The translations under genes were made by a program, and so were the position numbers. Of a DNA stretch of 40,076 bases, positions 8,072-15,194 are shown piece by piece. Position 1 is the first letter of the stretch. The number at the start of each line of letters is the position of its first letter. The notes under the pieces are model-generated. The model ran no database searches. It saw only the letters and a list, made by a program, of their open reading frames with translations, and was not told the DNA's origin. The DNA is taken from the NCBI GenBank assembly GCA_009774245.1, contig VSNM01000021.1:1-40076 (forward strand), given 5' to 3'. Source of the DNA: Lachnospiraceae bacterium. Lineage in GTDB: Bacteria > Bacillota > Clostridia > Lachnospirales > Lachnospiraceae.

Positions 8072-9526
8072 TTACTCTTCAACACTGTAGTTAGGCGCCT
8101 CTTTCGTGATATGGATATCATGCGGATGACTCTCCCTGAGGGCCGCGGCGGAAATCTTCACAAATCTGCCGTTACTTTTCAGCTCCTCAATCGTCCGCGT
8201 GCCGCAGTATCCCATACCGGAGCGGAGCCCGCCCATCAGCTGGAATACCGTGTCCTCCACATTTCCCTTGTAGGCAACACGCCCCTCGACGCCCTCAGGG
8301 ACAAGCTTCCTTGCATCCGACTGGAAATAGCGGTCTTTGCTTCCGTTTTCCATAGCCGCGATTGATCCCATGCCCCTGTACACCTTATATTTTCTTCCCT
8401 GGAACAGCTCAAATGTTCCAGGGCTCTCCTCGCACCCTGCAAAGATGCTGCCCATCATGCAGACATTTCCACCTGCGGCGATCGCCTTGGTCATATCGCC
8501 GGAATACTTGATGCCGCCGTCCGCTATGATCGGAATACCATACTCCTTTGCCACCGCGTAGGAATCCATGATCGCCGTGATCTGCGGCACACCAATTCCT
8601 GCCACAACGCGCGTCGTGCAGATCGAGCCCGGCCCGATTCCCACCTTAACCGCATCGGCACCGGCCTCGATCAGCGCCCGCGTGCCATCACCTGTGGCAA
8701 CATTTCCCGCGATCACCTGCACATCAGGGAATTTCTCCTTGATCATCCTGAGACATCTCAATACATTCTCTGAATGTCCATGCGCACTGTCAAGCACAAT
8801 GACGTCAACCTTTGCCGCCACGAGTGCCTCCACGCGCTCAAGTACATTGGCCGTGATGCCGACACCAGCGCCACACAGCAACCGTCCCTGCTCGTCCTTT
8901 GCCGCCAGCGGGTACTTGATCGTCTTCTCGATGTCCTTGATTGTAATCAGTCCCTTGAGATTATAATTGTCATCTACAATAGGAAGCTTCTCCTTCCTCG
9001 CATCCGCGAGAACCTTCTTGGCCTCCTTGAGTGTGATGCCTTCCTTCGCTGTGATCAGCCCCTCTGAGGTCATGGACTCTTTGATTTTTTTCGTATAATC
9101 AGTCTCGAATTTTAAATCACGATTTGTGATAATACCGACGAGCTTTCTGCCTTCTGTGATCGGCACGCCCGATATCCGGAACTTCGCCATCAGGGCATCA
9201 GCATCGCCCAGTGTATGCTCCGGAGTGAGTGAAAAAGGATCTGTGATAACGCCGTTCTCTGAACGTTTTACTTTGTCTACTTCCTCTGCCTGCGCTTCAA
9301 TGGACATATTCTTGTGAATGATTCCGATACCGCCCTGTCGCGCCATAGCAATCGCCATCCTGTGTTCCGTGACAGTGTCCATCCCTGCGCTCATCATGGG
9401 AATGTTAAGCCTGATCTTCCTAGTCAGCCATGTCGTCAGGTCCACCTGATTGGGAATTACCTGTGAATAACTAGGTACTAACAATACATCATCAAAAGTG
9501 ATGCCCTCACCGATTATCTGTCCCAT
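8072..9526 (-). CDS. guaB: IMP dehydrogenase
   Basis: It oxidises IMP to XMP with NAD+, the committing step of GMP synthesis. The 484 residues match bacterial GuaB. The TIM-barrel starts with ITFDDVLLVPSYS and is split by a CBS-domain pair (about 95-215). The active-site loop GPGSICTTR carries the catalytic cysteine, and the mobile flap contains YFQSDARKLVPEGVEGR. The start MGQIIGEG is set by AGGAGGAAGAG just upstream; an ATG 11 codons earlier falls in a leader hairpin/T-tract region and has no ribosome-binding site. It has a consensus promoter. Confidence 0.97.
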   Translation of the reverse strand: MGQIIGEGITFDDVLLVPSYSQVIPNQVDLTTWLTRKIRLNIPMMSAGMDTVTEHRMAIAMARQGGIGIIHKNMSIEAQAEEVDKVKRSENGVITDPFSLTPEHTLGDADALMAKFRISGVPITEGRKLVGIITNRDLKFETDYTKKIKESMTSEGLITAKEGITLKEAKKVLADARKEKLPIVDDNYNLKGLITIKDIEKTIKYPLAAKDEQGRLLCGAGVGITANVLERVEALVAAKVDVIVLDSAHGHSENVLRCLRMIKEKFPDVQVIAGNVATGDGTRALIEAGADAVKVGIGPGSICTTRVVAGIGVPQITAIMDSYAVAKEYGIPIIADGGIKYSGDMTKAIAAGGNVCMMGSIFAGCEESPGTFELFQGRKYKVYRGMGSIAAMENGSKDRYFQSDARKLVPEGVEGRVAYKGNVEDTVFQLMGGLRSGMGYCGTRTIEELKSNGRFVKISAAALRESHPHDIHITKEAPNYSVEE

Positions 9527-9541
9527 CTCTCTTCCTCCTGT

Positions 9542-9566
9542 AAAAAAAATTGAGCACATGCGTGCT
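9542..9566 (-). promoter_or_regulatory. Possible attenuator hairpin in the guaB leader
   Basis: On the minus strand AGCAC-GCAT-GTGCT is followed by CAA and a run of eight T, then the guaB ribosome-binding site. A terminator-like hairpin between promoter and start codon suggests premature termination control. The stem is only 5 bp. No purine riboswitch core was recognised. Confidence 0.4.
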
Positions 9567-9596
9567 TTACGCTGTAGCTTTTAAAATATTTTCACA

Positions 9597-9625
9597 ATTA
9601 TACTAAAGCAGACACCGCTTGTCAA
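9597..9625 (-). promoter_or_regulatory. Consensus sigma-A promoter of guaB
   Basis: The minus strand reads TTGACA (9625-9620), exactly 17 bp, then TATAAT (9602-9597). Both boxes are perfect. Confidence 0.93.
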
Positions 9626-9629
9626 GCGT

Positions 9630-10130
9630 TTACTCCGTAAAAACTTTTCTGGGTGCAATTCCCTTGATCGTCCTGGCAAAATCCTCTGTGAGATTCATCA
9701 GGATCTTTTGATTTCCCTCGTAAAATATCCAGTACAGCTTCTGGTCCGGCAAATCATGGCCGGCACTGAAATCTGTCACCTTTGTCTGGCGGTTTCTGTA
9801 GGAATCAAGCTGGTAGGACTTCTCCGGAGCCATGATCTCGACCTTTTCCACACTGACAGTCGTAATCCTCTTTCGCCTTGTCTTTGCCATGATCTTATCC
9901 ACTGTGATCTCCTTGTCCAGATAGAGGTACTCATACTCGATATCTGTCCACTGAAATACAAAGTAGTCCACCACACCAAGTACGATCATGATAATGAAAA
10001 ATATCATAGGATTCATCACAAATGTCAATAATCCGAGAATAACTGTCAGAGCAACACTCCCGAACCGGATGAGTTTTTCCTTTGTTCCCCTGTCCTTCTT
10101 CACCAACAGTTCCTTGTAGCTTTCGTTCAT
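9630..10130 (-). CDS. Hypothetical membrane protein, PH-like
   Basis: The 166-residue protein has a charged N terminus (NESYKELLVKKDRG), a hydrophobic hairpin (about 29-62, two transmembrane segments with MNPMIFF between) and a soluble C-terminal domain. That domain contains LDKEITVDKIMAKTRRKRITTVSVEKVEI and resembles bacterial PH-like domains. This is an architecture-level resemblance, not a firm family call. The ATG at 10130 follows AAGGAAGG at good spacing; an ATG eight codons upstream has none. It is transcribed alone from its own promoter, and its stop codon lies only 5 bp from the guaB promoter. Confidence 0.75.
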   Translation of the reverse strand: MNESYKELLVKKDRGTKEKLIRFGSVALTVILGLLTFVMNPMIFFIIMIVLGVVDYFVFQWTDIEYEYLYLDKEITVDKIMAKTRRKRITTVSVEKVEIMAPEKSYQLDSYRNRQTKVTDFSAGHDLPDQKLYWIFYEGNQKILMNLTEDFARTIKGIAPRKVFTE

Positions 10131-10190
10131 AATGCAATACCTTCCTTCTACCATTTGAAATGCGAAGCGGAAACTTGAATCCGCAATTTA

Positions 10191-10219
10191 ATCATAACTT
10201 ATATAATAGAACAATTCAA
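10191..10219 (-). promoter_or_regulatory. Promoter of the 9630-10130 gene
   Basis: The minus strand reads TTGAAT (10219-10214), 17 bp, then TATGAT (10196-10191). Each box differs from consensus at one position. Confidence 0.75.
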
Positions 10220-10259
10220 CGCAATATGCAAGGTTTAGAAAAAATTAATAGTATGTTGA

Positions 10260-10289
10260 TTGACACAGAGCAGTATTTCCATATATGAT
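10260..10289 (+). promoter_or_regulatory. Promoter of the 10360 gene
   Basis: TTGACA (10260-10265), 18 bp, TATGAT (10284-10289). Its position rules out the upstream in-frame ATG at 10285 as a start codon. Confidence 0.72.
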
Positions 10290-10359
10290 ATTTTGTAATC
10301 ACTCAGCAGCGAATGCAAATTCTCTGGTCGCTGCCGAGCCGGCTGATGGAGGTATTATA

Positions 10360-11064
10360 ATGGAAGTATACAATAAAAATCGTGACAAAAACAACTCAAT
10401 GCATGATGAGATACGGGAACAGAACGCCAAATTACGGGATGCGCCGCTAAAGGACAAGGCTGCATATTTCAAGGAATACTATCTCAAGACGACAATCGCC
10501 GCAGTGATCGTCATCGCCCTTGTGGGATATCTGGCCTACTCCATACTGACCGCGCCCTCTGATACCGCCTTCGCGGCGTTCTTCTACAATGACATTGGAG
10601 ATTCCTCCAGCACAGAGCTGATCGATGGTTTTACTTCGTACATGAACATTGACACTAAGAAGCATGATGCCTACATTGACGCGACGATGAATTATTATCC
10701 TGACAGAAACGATTATGACATATATATGGGGCTCGAGAAAGCAATGGCCGTCCTCTCAACCGGCGAGCTCGACGTCATAGTCGGTGACACGGCCACCATT
10801 GACTACTTCACGCATTGCGACTGTCTGCATGACATCACTACTGTTCTTCCCGATGACCTGCTCACTCAGTTTGGGGACAGGCTCTACTATGCAGAAACCG
10901 GCGAGACCAAAGAGCTGGTGCCAGTCGGTGTCTATGTGACGGACGCGCCAAAGCTGAACCAGTATTACTACCATGACGACATGGAAACCATCATGACATT
11001 TGTCGTAAACTCCAACAGTATGGACAATGCCATCGCTTTTTTGAGATATATTTATATGGAATAA
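10360..11064 (+). CDS. Hypothetical membrane-anchored extracellular protein
   Basis: The 234-residue protein has about 48 charged cytoplasmic residues and then one transmembrane helix (TTIAAVIVIALVGYLAYSIL). An outside domain of about 165 residues follows, containing LDVIVGDTATIDYF and LVPVGVYVTDAPK. These segments recall the substrate-binding fold of ABC-type solute-binding proteins, but no transporter genes adjoin it, so the function is unknown. The start at 10360 is set by GATGGAGG 7 nt upstream and by the promoter position. It is a single gene followed by a bidirectional terminator. Confidence 0.75.
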   Translation: MEVYNKNRDKNNSMHDEIREQNAKLRDAPLKDKAAYFKEYYLKTTIAAVIVIALVGYLAYSILTAPSDTAFAAFFYNDIGDSSSTELIDGFTSYMNIDTKKHDAYIDATMNYYPDRNDYDIYMGLEKAMAVLSTGELDVIVGDTATIDYFTHCDCLHDITTVLPDDLLTQFGDRLYYAETGETKELVPVGVYVTDAPKLNQYYYHDDMETIMTFVVNSNSMDNAIAFLRYIYME

Positions 11065-11100
11065 AATAAAACATGTGCGCTTTCGCGCACATGTTTTATT
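11065..11100. terminator. Bidirectional terminator, 10360 gene / PfkB kinase gene
   Basis: A perfect 16-bp stem (11065-11080 with 11085-11100) has a TTTC loop, a G+C core next to the loop and an A/T-rich base on both strands. Confidence 0.93.
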
Positions 11101-12012
11101 TTAGGACCAGATCAGTTTCTTCCACTTTTCGATCTGCTCCTCCGTCATAAATCCGTTGGAGGTCCCCACAAATCCAATTTTATAAGAGGCAAACAGCAGG
11201 GCATTTTTGATGGCCTCCTTCGCATCCTTCGTTTTGACATAATAGTGGATAAACGCAGAGAACAGCGCGTTGCCTGCGCCGATCGTATTAACGATCTCCG
11301 TGGTCTTGACCGGTTTATACTCGATAATACTGTTATCCGCCTTGGTATAGAGAATTGCACCCTTGTCGCCGATTCCCATGATGACAATCTCCGGATCATA
11401 TTTTTCCCTGCACTCACGGATACAGTCATAGTGGTCGCTCTCAAGGTCGTCATCACTGATATAGAGAATATCCGCCGCCCTCAGGAAATCCTCCTTGTTC
11501 GCGATCTTCTCAGCCCGCATACTGCGCACATTGACTGCAAGGGGCTTCGCATATTTCTTCGCAAGCCCTATGATCGGACGACAGAAGTTGCAGTTTGACA
11601 TCAGTATCATGTCCTTATCCTGAATCTGCCGCTCCAGCAGTTCCAACTCATAATCCACATGTCTGATATCCTTGACATCCTCAAAGGTCTGCTTTCTCCC
11701 CTTGCAGTAGAGGATCACCGAGGTGGGCATACCGTCAAGCATCGGCAGCACATAGTCCGTCTTGAGATCCACATCATTCGTCTTGAGATATGCCTCAATC
11801 TGATGCCTTGACATATTTCTCGCCACCATGCTCATGAAATCTACTTCGTCACCAAGCCACTTTAACGCCATCGCCTCGTTGAACCCTGCACCGCCAATCT
11901 CGGTATCGACCAGGTCCGGCGTGCTCTCAAACTGTTTATATGGAACCGGCAAATCCTCGACCTTCACAATCGTCTCCATCTGAACAAAACCTGCTACCAT
12001 TATTTTACTCAT
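11101..12012 (-). CDS. PfkB-family sugar kinase-like protein with altered catalytic motif
   Basis: The 303-residue ribokinase/PfkB fold is recognisable from the start (MVAGFVQMETIVKV), EIGGAGFNEAMALKWLG near 38-54 (sugar-side glycine motif) and MGIGDKGAILY near 212-222. The second PfkB signature, normally D-T-x-G-A-G-D, reads NTIGAGNALF. Asn242 and Asn248 replace both acidic residues, and Asn248 takes the place of the catalytic base. The DNA codon for residue 248 is AAC. The protein may be a pseudokinase or sugar sensor, or may use a different base. The start follows AAGGGAGGG; an in-frame ATG 16 codons upstream has no ribosome-binding site. No sugar transporter or catabolic gene adjoins it. 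Confidence 0.85.
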   Translation of the reverse strand: MSKIMVAGFVQMETIVKVEDLPVPYKQFESTPDLVDTEIGGAGFNEAMALKWLGDEVDFMSMVARNMSRHQIEAYLKTNDVDLKTDYVLPMLDGMPTSVILYCKGRKQTFEDVKDIRHVDYELELLERQIQDKDMILMSNCNFCRPIIGLAKKYAKPLAVNVRSMRAEKIANKEDFLRAADILYISDDDLESDHYDCIRECREKYDPEIVIMGIGDKGAILYTKADNSIIEYKPVKTTEIVNTIGAGNALFSAFIHYYVKTKDAKEAIKNALLFASYKIGFVGTSNGFMTEEQIEKWKKLIWS

Positions 12013-12133
12013 ACAATCCCTCCCTTTCCTCATCGAAGCAATATTCCAGCTCTCTATCAAAAAAATATTTTTCTATGCTTTGTATTCATTTTAACATATT
12101 TTTTGACAATGATATATATTTTTATGAAAATTT

Positions 12134-12163
12134 TTGAAATTTATATCAGAAATGTGTTAAAAT
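12134..12163 (+). promoter_or_regulatory. Promoter of the 12224 gene
   Basis: TTGAAA, 18 bp, TAAAAT with an upstream TG (extended -10), about 60 bp before the start codon. Confidence 0.6.
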
Positions 12164-12223
12164 ATCCTCATACATAGATGATTCGATATTTCAAAACTGT
12201 TATCGAGAAGGAGAACACCAACT

Positions 12224-12985
12224 ATGAAAGAACAGCTTTATACCATTCCCTTAAATGATGCCTTCGCCGCGGACGATGAGTGTCCCTTCTGTTTCATAGA
12301 ACAGAATTTGGAGCAGGATCTACTCGACTTCACGCTCGGCTCAGGTTCCTCGTACATGGAGAGCGATATCCGCGACCTCACTGACAAGGAAGGCTTCTGC
12401 CGCTATCACTTTCTGAAAATGTTCCAGTATGGAAACACGCTCGGAAACGCATGGATCTTAAAAACACATTACCAGAAAATCAACAGCGAGTTTGCCGGCG
12501 AGGTCAAGCGGTTCAAGCCCGCAAAGCTCTCCTTTGTGGATCGCCTGAAACGCGCAAAGGAGGTCAACAACACCATGACGGCATGGACTTACGAGAAACA
12601 GCGCTCCTGCTACATCTGCCGCCAGTATGAGGACACTTATGCGCGATATCTGGACACCTTCTTCTACATGTACAAAAAGGACGCCGATTTTGTCAAAAAG
12701 GTGGAGAACAGCAAGGGCTTCTGTCTCGTCCACTTCGGCGACCTGTGCCAGAGTGCCGTGGAAAAACTGAACCAGAAGCAGTGCGACGCGTTCTTTGCCA
12801 CTGTATTTCCGCTCATGGAGGCCAACTTAAAGCGCATCGAGGAGGATGTCAGCTGGATGGTCGAAAAGTTTGACTACAGAAACGCGGACGCCGACTGGAA
12901 AAATTCAAAGGACGCTCCGCAGCGCGCCATGCAGAAGCTAAAGGGCGGCTATCCCGCCGCCCCGGTCTACCAGCAGAAGAAGTAG
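12224..12985 (+). CDS. DUF6062-type cysteine-rich protein
   Basis: The 253-residue soluble protein carries paired cysteine motifs: CPFCFIEQ near residue 23, GFCRYHFLKMF near 65, CYICRQYEDTYARYLDTFFYM near 128 and GFCLVHFGDLC near 166. The alternation of CxxC and FCxxHF suggests two metal-binding repeats, so zinc binding is a reasonable inference. It matches my recollection of DUF6062 proteins, which are widespread in Lachnospiraceae and have no known function. The ATG follows AGAAGGAGAAC. It is a single gene, divergent from the PfkB-like gene and convergent with tetR. Confidence 0.82.
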   Translation: MKEQLYTIPLNDAFAADDECPFCFIEQNLEQDLLDFTLGSGSSYMESDIRDLTDKEGFCRYHFLKMFQYGNTLGNAWILKTHYQKINSEFAGEVKRFKPAKLSFVDRLKRAKEVNNTMTAWTYEKQRSCYICRQYEDTYARYLDTFFYMYKKDADFVKKVENSKGFCLVHFGDLCQSAVEKLNQKQCDAFFATVFPLMEANLKRIEEDVSWMVEKFDYRNADADWKNSKDAPQRAMQKLKGGYPAAPVYQQKK

Positions 12986-13001
12986 CCTATGCACACACAG
13001 T

Positions 13002-13607
13002 TTACGAGAGACTCAGGGTCATATCCCTGACCAGTTCAATATATGCCTTGAGCTCTCGGAATATCACCTCGGAATCCGCCGCCTCCCTTGTCTTTTCCCG
13101 AATGATACTGCTTATACAGTAATCGACCATCCTCTTGATGCGCTCCCGCCTTGCCTTATCGGATACATTTGCGATCTCAGCTGATCTCTGGAGTGCACTC
13201 ATCCGTTCCTCATAGAGCTGCCTCGACTCAGCCGTCTTTCTGACTGGCTCCTGCTCTGTCTCACGCGCTGCCTCCTCCAAAAAAATGGTGAGATAGGGAT
13301 AACTTTTTCCGACCTTTGTCTTGGTCAGGGCGATCTGTCTGATCAGCTCGAAATAATCCTTTTCATTTTGATCCACGATAGTGGACAGCTCCAGCAGCAT
13401 ATACTTGACACAATAGTCATACACAAAGACATAAATGCCCTCCTTGGAACCAAAATAGTGAAACCAGAGTCCCTTGCTGACACCGACTACCTTTACCATG
13501 TCGTCTGTGCTGGCATGCTTGTATCCGTTTTTGGCAAACACCTCAATCGCACCGTTGATCATGCGATCCTGTTTCTCTCTTGCAAGATCAAAAAATTTAT
13601 CGTTCAT
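13002..13607 (-). CDS. TetR-family transcriptional regulator
   Basis: The N-terminal helix-turn-helix spans roughly residues 9-55: MINGAIEVFAKNGYKHAST, then DDMVKVVGVSKGLWFHYFGSKEG. The C-terminal ligand/dimer domain is divergent and gives no clue to the inducer. The ATG is chosen because AGGAGGTG lies 4 nt before it; 12 upstream codons are in frame but lack a ribosome-binding site. An 11-bp palindrome just upstream is the likely operator for self-repression and perhaps for control of the divergent Asp-rich protein gene. The protein is 201 residues, normal for the family. Confidence 0.9.
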   Translation of the reverse strand: MNDKFFDLAREKQDRMINGAIEVFAKNGYKHASTDDMVKVVGVSKGLWFHYFGSKEGIYVFVYDYCVKYMLLELSTIVDQNEKDYFELIRQIALTKTKVGKSYPYLTIFLEEAARETEQEPVRKTAESRQLYEERMSALQRSAEIANVSDKARRERIKRMVDYCISSIIREKTREAADSEVIFRELKAYIELVRDMTLSLS

Positions 13608-13653
13608 TCGCACCTCCTTGTGTGAGCACTCCCCCATTGACACACATTTGTTA

Positions 13654-13664
13654 TACTAATAGTA
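13654..13664. promoter_or_regulatory. Candidate TetR operator
   Basis: TACTAATAGTA is a perfect 11-bp palindrome, 47 bp upstream of the tetR start in the divergent intergenic region. It overlaps minus-strand A/T-rich sequence that could serve as the -10 region. Position and symmetry fit an autoregulatory operator, but no second copy is present in the region. Confidence 0.5.
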
Positions 13665-13716
13665 ACATAATTTTGGATTTCCGACTACACATTTTCACCA
13701 ATTTTTACATAATCTC

Positions 13717-13745
13717 TTTTCATTTCCATAAAATAGTATTAAAAT
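13717..13745 (+). promoter_or_regulatory. Probable promoter of the Asp-rich protein gene
   Basis: TTTTCA (13717-13722), 17 bp, TAAAAT (13740-13745). The -35 box is poor. Confidence 0.4.
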
Positions 13746-13850
13746 AGATTTGTGTACAATAAAATAATTGAGCAGGCCGTGTCAGACATATTTCGTCTGC
13801 ATTGGCATATGCATCACAAAAACAACTGCAACAGGAAAGGAGAACCACAA

Positions 13851-14381
13851 ATGGCTAAGAAATTTAGCAGACTCGTCTTATTCAGTGCCCTCGCCGGTGC
13901 TGCGGCTGCAGGAACCTATTATTATCTTCGAAATAAAGCGGGCACTCCGGAGGAAAACCTTGATGACTTCGACGACTTTGACGATTTTGACGATGATCTT
14001 GACGATGAAGATTTTTCCTCAGACTCCACAAGTCCCGCTGGCAGCAAAAGCCGTCCCTATGTGCCGATCGATATAGACAACGCCAAGGAAAAGATTGGCG
14101 AGAAGGTGATCGAGACACTTGACAAAACCAAGGAACGGATTGAGCATTTCAATATGTCCGAGAAGATTGACAAGGCCAAGGAGATCATCGGGGAGATGAC
14201 TGCGCCCACTGTCGAGCCTGTCTACACACAGGTGGATATGTCTGCCGCACCTGCCGGTGACGTCAGCACGCCAAAGGACAGCGAAAACGAAGCTGCGTCT
14301 GTATCCGCCACTTACGCGGAACCGTCTGGCACGGAGAACAAGACGGAAGAGTTCTTTAACGACTCGCAGACTGTGTCCTAA
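13851..14381 (+). CDS. Membrane-anchored Asp-rich hypothetical protein
   Basis: The 176-residue protein starts with a positively charged tail and a single hydrophobic helix (RLVLFSALAGAAAAGTYYYL), so it is anchored at the membrane. Next comes an acidic tract of tandem D-D-F triplets (about 40-60), then a charged helical part with two related segments (AKEKIGEKVIETL, AKEIIGEMT). A Ser/Thr/Glu-rich tail follows. The start is set by AAAGGAGAACC. The acidic tract could bind cations or basic partners, but no function is known. The Phe/Asp triplets are encoded by near-identical GAC-GAC-TTT units. Confidence 0.72.
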   Translation: MAKKFSRLVLFSALAGAAAAGTYYYLRNKAGTPEENLDDFDDFDDFDDDLDDEDFSSDSTSPAGSKSRPYVPIDIDNAKEKIGEKVIETLDKTKERIEHFNMSEKIDKAKEIIGEMTAPTVEPVYTQVDMSAAPAGDVSTPKDSENEAASVSATYAEPSGTENKTEEFFNDSQTVS

Positions 14382-14383
14382 TA

Positions 14384-14428
14384 ATTTAAATGGCTAAGGG
14401 AAAAAGGGCTTCCCTTAGCCATTTAAAT
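14384..14428. terminator. Bidirectional terminator, Asp-rich gene / HAD gene
   Basis: A perfect 19-bp stem (14384-14402 with 14410-14428) has a 7-nt loop. The HAD gene's last codons and stop lie in the right arm. A/T-rich ends replace a classical T run. Confidence 0.85.
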
Positions 14429-15068
14429 ATACCGCCAATTCTTCTACTTTCGTAAAGTACACGTCACTATTTTTTTTCATGAAGTCCCGGATCTCGCGAA
14501 TATCCGTCGCCCAGCCTGCGCCGACAAAAGGCACGTCGTAGGCTTTTGCCATGTCATAGCCTGGCTTCGCGTCATCAACCATCACCATCTCCTCCGGTTT
14601 CAGACCATACGCGCGGGATATGACTTCCAGTGCATAGGTACTGGGCTTTCTCTGCTCAGGCGGACATTCCCAGCCAAAGATCCTGTCTGGCATCGGGAGA
14701 TGGTTAACCTCATAATCGCGCCTGATATTGAAATCATAGGAGTGCGATATCACGCACACGATACCGCCCTCTGCCTTCTGGCGCTCGATAATCTCCCTCA
14801 TGCCGTCATACGCCTTCGCGGTGTGCCCCGACACATACGCTTTCCAGCACTCCACCTCACGCTCCAGCTCCTCGTCTGTCATGCCGAGCTTCCCGACGCA
14901 GTACGGAATAAAACCCGGATCGAAATTCTCCCGGAAATAATCGTCAAGCGAGATGGTCACGCCCGGCCGGAGCAGCTTTAACGCCTCCAGAAATGCGGGA
15001 TAATGTATCGTGGCCGTGCTGTTGACAACTGTGTCGTCATGGTCTAATATCAGACATTTATACCTCAT
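14415..15068 (-). CDS. HAD-superfamily hydrolase
   Basis: The 217-residue Rossmann-fold phosphatase carries motif I LDHDDTVVNS (nucleophile and acid Asp), motif II VISHSYD, a Lys in QRKPSTYALE and motif IV MVDDAKPGYDMA. The helical cap between motifs I and II is of the phosphoglycolate-phosphatase/beta-phosphoglucomutase type. The substrate cannot be read from sequence. AAGGAAAAG precedes the ATG. It lies downstream of glnS on the same strand, separated by a strongly structured 126-bp stretch. Confidence 0.88.
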   Translation of the reverse strand: MRYKCLILDHDDTVVNSTATIHYPAFLEALKLLRPGVTISLDDYFRENFDPGFIPYCVGKLGMTDEELEREVECWKAYVSGHTAKAYDGMREIIERQKAEGGIVCVISHSYDFNIRRDYEVNHLPMPDRIFGWECPPEQRKPSTYALEVISRAYGLKPEEMVMVDDAKPGYDMAKAYDVPFVGAGWATDIREIRDFMKKNSDVYFTKVEELAVYLNG

Positions 15069-15100
15069 TCCATCTTTTCCTTTCTCATGAAATCCCCTGC

Positions 15101-15194
15101 GGAGAATGACGCACTTTGGGCATTCTCCTGTGCGAGACTTAGAACTTCTCCGCGAAGCAGCCTCTGCTGTGAGCGGCTAGAAGTTCTTCTCGCA
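15101..15194. repeat. Two large hairpins between glnS and the HAD gene
   Basis: Hairpin one is GGAGAATG (15101-15108) with CATTCTCC (15121-15128). Hairpin two spans 15131-15194, with outer TGCGAGA/TCTCGCA, middle GAACTTCT/AGAAGTTC and inner CCGC/GCGG plus a small GCAG/CTGC tip. The second abuts the glnS stop codon. There is no T run on either strand and no flanking duplication, so a standard terminator or recent transposition is not indicated. It may be an mRNA-processing or stabilising element. Confidence 0.7.

Noticed and set aside
9527..9600. Purine (guanine) riboswitch upstream of guaB
   Set aside because: The leader is only about 60 nt and lacks the three-way-junction core sequences.
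15101..15194. A second MITE insertion
   Set aside because: There are no flanking direct repeats, and its ends do not match the GTAACAG ends of the element at 39411.
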